Positions 13,301-22,300 of a DNA stretch of 64,000 bases are shown one piece after another. The notes beneath the pieces were generated by a model. The model made no database searches. It had not been told where the DNA came from and was given only the letters and a program-made list of their open reading frames with translations. The position numbers were made by a program, and so were the translations under genes. The stretch comes from Ctenosaura bakeri (taxonomy: Eukaryota > Chordata > Lepidosauria > Squamata > Iguanidae), in contig CAOLHI010001315.1 in the NCBI GenBank assembly GCA_948474755.1, positions 310,001 through 374,000 of the forward strand. The letters are read 5' to 3'. Position 1 is the first letter of the stretch. Each line of letters opens with the position of its first letter.

Positions 13301-16300
13301 ATACTTCCTCTTTTTCGCCCATTTCCTTCCTTGGGTGTGGGGTGGCACTGGAAGATGGTTTGTGGCACATGCTTTTAAAGGGCTGCAGGGTCTGATCAGA
13401 GCTGCTGAGAAGTAAGGTTCTCCCAGAAAAGAAGCACCTGAAGAGCCGGGACAGAAATGTAGGGTCCTGCACTTGGGCAGGAAAAATGAAAGTCACAAGT
13501 ATAGGATGGGGGATGTGTGGCTGGATAGCAGTACGTGTGAAAAGGATCTAGGAGTCTTGGTAGACCACAAGCTGAACATGAGTCAGCAGTGTGACCTGGC
13601 AGCCAAGAAAGCCAACGCGATTCTTGGTTGCATCAATAGGAGTATGGTGTCTAGATCGAGGGAGGTACTGGTACCACTCTACTCTGCATTGGTTAGGCCT
13701 AATTTGGAATACTGTGTCCAGTTCTGGACACCTCAATTCAAGAAGGATGTCGACAAGCTGGAACATGTTCAGAGGAGGGCGACCAAAATGGTGAAGGGTC
13801 TGGAAGCCATGAAGCCCTATGAGGAGCGGCTTAGGGAGCTGGGGATGTTTAGCTTCAAGAAGAGAAGGTTAAGAGGGGACATGATAGCCATGTTTAAATA
13901 TTTGAAAGGATGTCATGTAGAGGAGGGAGTGGGCTTGTTTTCTGCTGCTTCAGAGACCAGGACAAGGAGCAACGGATTCAAGCTGCAGGAAAGGAGATTC
14001 CACCTGAACCTCAGGAAGAACTTCTTGACGGTCAGGGCTGTCAGGCAGTGGAATCTGCTGCCTCAATGGAGTGTGGTGGAGTCTCCTTCCTTGGAGGTTT
14101 TTAAGCAGACGCTGAATGGCCATCTGTTGAGAATGCTTTGATGGGTGTTCCTGCATAGCAGGGGTTGGACTGGATGGCCCCTGGGGTCTCTTCCAACTCT
14201 ACGATTCTATGATTCTATGACAGGAGTTGAAGAAACTCTCAAATAAGCAAATCTGTGAAAGTCAAACCTGCAAATGTGGAGGGCTGACTATAGTTGAAAC
14301 AAGGTGACGTGTAAAACCTTTAAAAGCATTAAACAGCCAATTCAATTAAAACAATAATTTAAAAAAAACATTCAACCTATCTTTGGAGGTCTTCCAAAAG
14401 AGCTTGAATGGTCATCCGTTAGAGGTGCTTTTCTTGTGTGATCCTGCTTGGGAGAAGTTGGTACAGGTCATCTTTGTGGGCTCTTCCAACTAAGATTCTA
14501 TCATTCTAGTTGACATTTTCAGACATACAACACACCCATTGGGAAAGGACAGACAGAGCTCCGTTCTCACAATCCATTTTGAGTTGCCTTCTTCTGCTCC
14601 ACAATATCCTCTTTTAGGTGCAGTGATCAGAACTGAGAGCAGCTCCAACTCAACTATTGTTTCCATTCAAATTTCCTGCCATTGCTTAGAACTTCACTCC
14701 TTATATTCCTCCAAGATTTCAGAGAAGAAAACCAGGGTACGTTTGACTAAGCAATCTCAATGTGTGGTCAGGAATGGCAAAAGTCATTAATGAGGACTCT
14801 AGGGCCATTTCCGCACTAGCCTGTTATAGTGCGATGATTCCACTTTCAACCTCCTCTGGAATCCTGGGGTTTGCAGTTTCAGGAGGGGCCAGTCAGCCCC
14901 TCCTGAAACTGCAAACCCCAGGATTCCAGAGGAGGTGAAAGTGGAATAATCACGCCATAACAGGCTAGTGTGGAAATGGCCTAGGATAGGCTGCACGGTT
15001 TGCTTTTGCCTAAGTCTGCTGGGGAAGGTCAAGATTCTGTCCCTTTCTCTCTCCTCCTCTTCTGCTGAGTTAAATTGAGTATAAACTACATTTGCACTTT
15101 GGACTTAGCTTGCAGCAATGGAAGTAAGCTGAGGATAAAGTGGGTGGGTGTGCAGGGGGAGGTGAGAGAAACTTGGACACTTTAAAAGCATCTGAAAAAG
15201 TGGGGCAACAGAAGATTAAGTAGGACTATCCCTGTGAAATCAGGACAGTTGGAGGGTATGAGAGCATAACCCCACCGGTGGAAATTTACTCTATAGTGCA
15301 ACAAACAATGTAGGATCTCAGCCATAGCCATTAGCCTCCCCACACGATGCCATAGAATCATAGAATCATAGAAATGTAGAGTTGGAAGAGACCCCAGGGG
15401 CCATCCAGTCCAACCCCCTGCCATGTTTCTTTGGAAATCAACACAATTTACAGGCAACAAATGTGCCTTTCATGTGTTACTTGCTTCTGGCCTTTACCTT
15501 TCAATCCTCAACTCTTCCAGTGTCCTAAGTGCCCTGTGAAGTCACCGCTGAAAATCACCATCACTCTGGTTGGAGAGAAGACGATTATCATAGATCCAAA
15601 GAGAGCCCTCCTTGAGATTTCAGTCGAGATCACGATACTGGCCAAAGGTCCAACTGGGGCCTTCAGCAGCCTCTTTGTCCTGAAGGCAGTAAGTACTGAC
15701 CCAAGATGGTTTTGGTTTTCAAGACTGGAAAACGGCAGAGAAGAGGAACAAACTGAGTCCCTTTTCAGCTCCTCTCTTCTCAGCCCTCTTTCTTTCCCAC
15801 TGTGTGACTGCAGAACTTGAAACTGAGCATCCAGACCTCCGTTCATGACTGCAAACTGATCTTCATCACCAAACTGAGCAGGTATCTCTCACCTCACTCT
15901 GACCTGATCTGTTGGTCTTGGGGAGGCATTGGGGAAGAATCATAGAATCATAGAATCATAGAAATGTAGAGTTGGAAGAGACCCCAGGGGCCATCCAGTC
16001 CAACCCCCTGCCATACAGGAACACCCTCAAAGCACTCCCAACAGATGACCATCCAGCCTCTGCTTAAAAACCTCCAAGGAAGGAGCCTCCACTACACTCC
16101 GAGGCAGCAGATTCCACTGCCGGACAGCCCTGACCGTCAGGAAGTTCTTCCTGAGGTTCAGGTGGAATCTCCTTTCCTGCAGCTTGAATCCATTGCTCCT
16201 TGTCCTGGTCTCTGGAGCAGCAGAAAACAAGCCCTCTCCCTCCTCTACGTGGCATCCCTTCAAATATTTAAATATGGCTATCGTGTCCCCTCTTAACCTT

Positions 16301-19300
16301 CTCTCCTGCAAACTAAACATCCCCAGCTCTCTAAGTCTATCGTCATAGGGCATTGTTTCCAGGCCTCTCACGATTTTGGTTGCTCTTCTCTGGACTTGCT
16401 CCAGCTTGTCAATATCCCTCTTGAATTGGGGTGCCCAGAACTGGACACAGTATTCAAGATGGGGTCTAACCAAAGCAGAGTAGAGTGGTACCAGTACCTC
16501 CCTCGATCTAGACACCGTACTCCTCTTGATGCAGCTGAGAATTGCATTGGTTTTCTTGGCTGCCGGATCACACTGCTGACTCATGTTCAGCTTGTGGTCT
16601 ATGAAGACTCCCAGATCCCTTTCACACGTACTGCTATCCAGCCACGTGTCCCCCATCCTATATCTCTGTATTCCATCTAAGTGTAGGACCTTCCACTTCT
16701 CTCTGTTGAATTTCATTTTGTTCGCCTTGGCCCAGCTCTCCAACCTATCCAGGTCATTTTGAATTTTGATCCTGTCCTCTGGCGTATTAGCAACCCCTCC
16801 CAATTTGGTGTCATCTGCAAATTTGATGAGCATGCCCTCTATTCCTTCATCCAGGTCATTGATAAAAATATTGAACAGCACTGGGCCCAGGACAGAACCC
16901 TGTGGCACCCCACTAGTCACTTCCCTCCAGGATGAAAAGTAGCCATTCATGATCACCCTTTGGGTTCAGTCGGTCCTGGCTACTTCAACCCAGCTTGGGA
17001 TGGTTTACAAGGGCTGGTGGCTGTTGCTGCTGTTGTTGTTGGACATTGTTGGACATTTCAACTGAGATTGGAATGAAAGTGGCCTGTGATGAGCAGACAT
17101 CAACCATTGATAGGACCTAATGAGTGTCACCTGACTTGATTTGGCCAAGGGCTCTCCTTGTCTAGGTGCTGGGCTCCCTTGCAGACTTGAAAGATGGCAA
17201 GCCCTTGACATCTCCCAGGTCACTTGATCAAGACTTGATATGATCCTAAAAGCCAGGGTAGTTTGATAATTACTTTCAGTTTAAGAGACCCAGTTATTTA
17301 TTTACCTATTTGTTTGTTGAATTTATACCCTCCTTTCTTCCAAGATAGGACCCAAGGTGGGTTGCAACAATTTAAAACTAGATTTTAAAACAAGTTGAAA
17401 AACAAACAACTGTTCCCAGAATTCCGTAAGACAGAGCCATGGCAGTTAAAGAGGTATCAAAGTGCTATAATTACGTAGCATGGATGCACTCCTTGTCCTC
17501 TAGCCAATGTGTCTTTGTCCTCTAGCCATGAGTCTTCACATCAACCCCCCATGTCAGCACATAATAGGGGATTCTGGGGTCTTAACGCTTGGATGTTTAT
17601 ATTCCTTTTGTCCACAGTATTGATCTCCTCCTGATTTCTTCAGATGTTGGGCCTGTTGAAGTAAGTTGTTTCTTGCTTATTGAGTGACCGTGATTTTAAG
17701 ATTTTAAGATCATCCTTAGTAGCAAAAGCGAATTACCATAATTTATTTATTTATTTATTTATTTGTATCCCGCCTCTCCATATGGATCGAGGGGGCGAAC
17801 AACTTAGAAGTAGCATGTATTTCGATACATTTTTCTATACATGCCCCCAACAAGCTGGGTACTCATTTTACCGACCTGCGGAAGGATGGAAGGCTGAGTC
17901 AGCCTTGGAGCCCTGCAGGATCGAACTCATAACCTTGTGGCTGCAGTACTAGCATTTAACCACTGCGCCACCACTGCTCCCTGGAACAATTTTTTTAAAA
18001 GTTTAAAACATGGGCCATTTCCACACTAGTGTTACTCTGTTTACTGGGAGTCCCCTATATGCACTCTCAATTAACTAAGTTTGGGGGAATTAGCTAGAGC
18101 ACAAGTCAGCAATGCGAGAGGCAGGGCAACGCAGCGGAATCTTTTACCCAATGTCTATGGGGTCAGGCCAAGCCAAGGAGCACACCAAGTTTAAGAATAA
18201 TTGAGAGTTTTATTTAATAAAAGAGTGTGTTGCATACACTGTTTGTCTGTATTTAATAAAACAGTGTATGCAACACACCCACACAAGTAACTAAGGAAAA
18301 TAAAGGTTGGAGTGGTATAGAGGGATTTTGAGAGGGATTGTTGAATTGGGTGATACGACACCTGTCCTGAAACTTGAGTTCATTGGTATGGAGTCTCAGT
18401 ACGTGGGACTGAGGGGAAGCTCGTCAAACAAAGCAGCAGTGGGGCTGGATGGAAGTCCAGAGTAATCCGAGGAAGGTCTCAGAATCAGGGTTTTTTATAG
18501 GGAGAAATGTAACTGCAGGCTATTCCGTACTTGGGGAAAACAATGAGATTCGGGTGCGAGACAAAGCTTTGGAAAGGTCAGAATTTAGCAAGATTGAGTT
18601 AAGTCCGAATTGATAAAGAAGTAGCCAGTATGCAAATGCTCACTGCTTGGCAGTTGAGTATTCAGCTTGCCAAGTTGCCTGCTCAGGGCAGGGAGTCCTT
18701 TGTGAACAGCATGCATACATAATGAGGGTCTTTGCAGAGAGGTCTCCTAAAGCGGTGATCTGGCTATTTCTGGCCTGACTGTATTGTCTTGGGATATTGC
18801 AACATTTGATGGCCGAGCCTAGTTCTGTGCTTGTCCGGGGGCCTCACAATCACGTGGAGAGGGGTGGTGGAAGAGAGCCAAATTATTGATATCAAAATGA
18901 TATCTAGCAGGCCCAAATCCAGGCTAGCAAATGCAGTAACACTAGACTGTTATAGCGCTATTATTCCACTTTCAACATCCTACAGAATCCTGGGGCTTGC
19001 AGTTTAGAGAGGGACCTCAAAGGAATTGGAAACCTCAATTCCCTCCCTAAACTGCAAATCCCAGGACTCCATAGGATGTGGAAAGTGGAATAATAGCACT
19101 ATAACAGTCTAGTGTGGAAATGGCCATATACTAAAAATAGAAGTCCCATTCACTGACTTGTGGTCCCTAGATCAATGCCAGCCCTTAACTGTCATAGCCA
19201 ATAGCATACATACGGAAGCAGTCCCTGGTGCAGAGAATGGCAGGGGATTGGTGATTCACCAACATAGAGAACTTGAGAATCATTGACTTAGTACTTGACT

Positions 19301-22300
19301 CTTGGGTAGCATCTTTTGCGTGCATGGAAATTACCTATTACCTATTAAACAGTCCTTTTGAGTATGATTCCATCAGAACTCTACACGAATAGGTTCAGAC
19401 GTCTTTTGCCATTTTGCATAACCGGACCACTTGGATCTCTTCTTAATCCTTCAGATCTCTGGTCTCGTGAAGTGGATACAGTTGCTTCTGGTCGAAATCT
19501 ATGTGCCTCAACTTAATGGTAAGGCTGGCCAAGTGAATTTCTAGGGAGCATAATTGACCAACCATCTGAGCTCCGAATCTCTTTACAGCAGGATTATCTG
19601 TTAACAACTTGCTCTCTTCTTGGTTTATCTGTCAAAATAATATTCTGTGCAGAGTTTATATTTTGTTGTCTTCTTCACAGTACGTCTTTCAAAATTATAT
19701 ACTGTGCAGAGTTTATTCTATTATATTCTACATGGTGTATCTTTCTGTACAGACTCACCATTCAAGATCTCATTCAGTTGGTCTACGCTGTAGGGACTTA
19801 AATCAGGAGTCAGCTTTCTTCCTGCATCGTCTTTTCTCCCTGCATTCAAATTCATACTGATTTTTTTGTGCATTTGTGTACATAATATGCAGATTTATTA
19901 TGCAATTTGCCCAATGAATGCAGCTGTCTCCCACTGACTACAGCATGATTTTGCATAGTTTTTCCTGCAAGTATCCACATTTTTGATACTTGCATATTTG
20001 AAATATGTCGACTGTGTTGTGTGTACTGTGACCTGAAACCTGTTGGTTAGTCCCCACTAGAGTAGTCCTGCCAATTCAGTTGTTAAATGGTGAGTCAACA
20101 TGTAGGTAAGTCACCTGATTCAATGGGCCTACTGTTTGTTCTTATGTGCCTCTAACTCTGACTTATAGCACCTAACCCTAGGATTTTCTGGGTCAGATTT
20201 CCTCAGAGAAGAGTTGCCATCCCCTTGCTCTAAGGCCATTTCCACATTACATAATTATAACACTATAGCCATTTCCGCACTACACTCTTATAACGGGATT
20301 ATTCTACTTTCAACATCCTAGGGCATCCTGGGGTTTGCAGTTTAGCGAGGGGCCAGGTGGCCTATGATTGGCCTATGATTCCACTTTAACTTCCCTGTCC
20401 CATGAAATCATGGATTCTTTAGTTTCATGGAAGCAGAGTTCCCTGGCTGAGAATTCTAACTACTTCCTCTCTAACTTGCAAATCACAGAATTTAATGGGA
20501 TGGGACAATAGACATTAAAGCAGAATCATAGCGCTATAATTGTGCAGTGTGAAAGGGCCTTAAGGCTGAGAGAGTCCAACTTGCCTAGTATCACCTAATG
20601 AGTTTCTGTGGCCAAGCAGCAATTTGAACCATGGTTTCTCAGAGTCCTGGTCTAACATTCAAACCACTGTACAATCTCAGTTCTGGAAAACAGGAGCCAA
20701 GATCCTGGATTGTCTGTCAGATATAGCCACAGTTCTGGAGCTCCATTGTCATGTTTAAGTCTGACAATGCCACTTCTGCTGCAAATAAGCCTGCCTTATC
20801 AGCCTGTCCACACCACAGTCAAAGGGTTTTTGAGGTTCTGCAGATCAGGAAGCTGGGGAATGACAACTGCAATGAGATAATGCTGATGAGGCACATTGAG
20901 ACAGGCAGCTGGAGACACCCCTCAGGGTCCTGCCACAACTGCTTCTCTCAACACACTCCATGACCACAAAGTTTCTTCAAGATGTCATTTCCCAAGGCCC
21001 TGAGCTGCTGTCTCCTGGAAACTCTTTAGCTGGGTCGCAGCCAGGCTGAAATGGGAGATTTCTGTGGTCACCAACAGCCATTAAGAAACTTAAAATGAAG
21101 CTGAAGACGTTATGAGATTGTATGTCCAGTTTACGACTCACACTTGTTGAACAGGATGTCAACCATAGTTTTCTTGGCAAGATTTGCTCGGATGGAGGGG
21201 TTGCTCTTGCATTCCTCTGAGGCTGAGAGAGTGGGCATTGCTCAAGATCACACTGTGGGCTTCCATGGTTGTGCAGGAATTTGAACTGTGGTCCCCCTCT
21301 CCCAGTCCAATGACCACTATCCAGTGCTCTGAATGTTGGCTTGGGACTCTGGGAGATGAGAGTTGGAATCCCTGCTCACCTTCAAAACTTACAAGATGTT
21401 TCTTGGCAGTTTTGCACATAAAGTTTGCCTTGTTTTTGTTTATCTGATCTACAAAAACACAAGGCACCTCTCATTCTCATTGCACTGGTCTCAAAACCAC
21501 TAAAAGGTATCTGATGCCTGGAGGTTGGAGGAAGTAGTCTGGAATGGAGGAAGCCCCCATCCTCTCTTTGGTTGATTCTCTGCTTTGGCAATAAAGGTTG
21601 AGCCTCCCTTATCTGAGAATCCAAAATCTGAAACCCTCGAAAAGCTAAAACTTTTTGTTGCCAGTTGACTAGTTCCACCTTTGAGGCGTTGGCTGCGGTG
21701 CTCCAGCTCAAGAGGGAAGCAGATGGCTGGTGTGCTTCCTGGAGAGAAGCTGGAGAGAAATGCAAGAGGTGCAAACTAGAGAGAAAGACATCAGAAATCA
21801 GTGAAATGGTGGGAAACATGGATTCCTGCCATTTTACAGATCCTCAGTCTCTCTCCATCCTCGCATCTCATACACAATACAAGTAAAAAAATGAGACATG
21901 AGGCTGGAGAGAGACAATGGGCTGAGGAAGAGAACAGGGACACATAGAAGGATTATTCATTGCCTAACTTCTTCTCTGGCTCTGTTCTTTGTCTTTACTT
22001 AGACAAACCGAGAATCCTGGTGGAGCACTGGAGGTGGGAGAAGTGGTGTTTAGTTTTGGGTTCCATCTCCAAGATTATGTATCTATATGCAAATATGGGT
22101 ATTCTAAAATAAAAAAAATGACACTTTTGGGACACTTCTGGTCCCAAGCATGTCAGATAAGGGAGGCTCAGCTGGTATTGGGCAATTTCCCACCACAAAT
22201 GAGCAGTGAGATCTCAGCCTGTTCTCACCCTTTCTGATAAGGCTCCTTGTCCCGACTGAACATACTGCTCTGCTCTCCTCTTCCTGACTACCTGCTCTGT

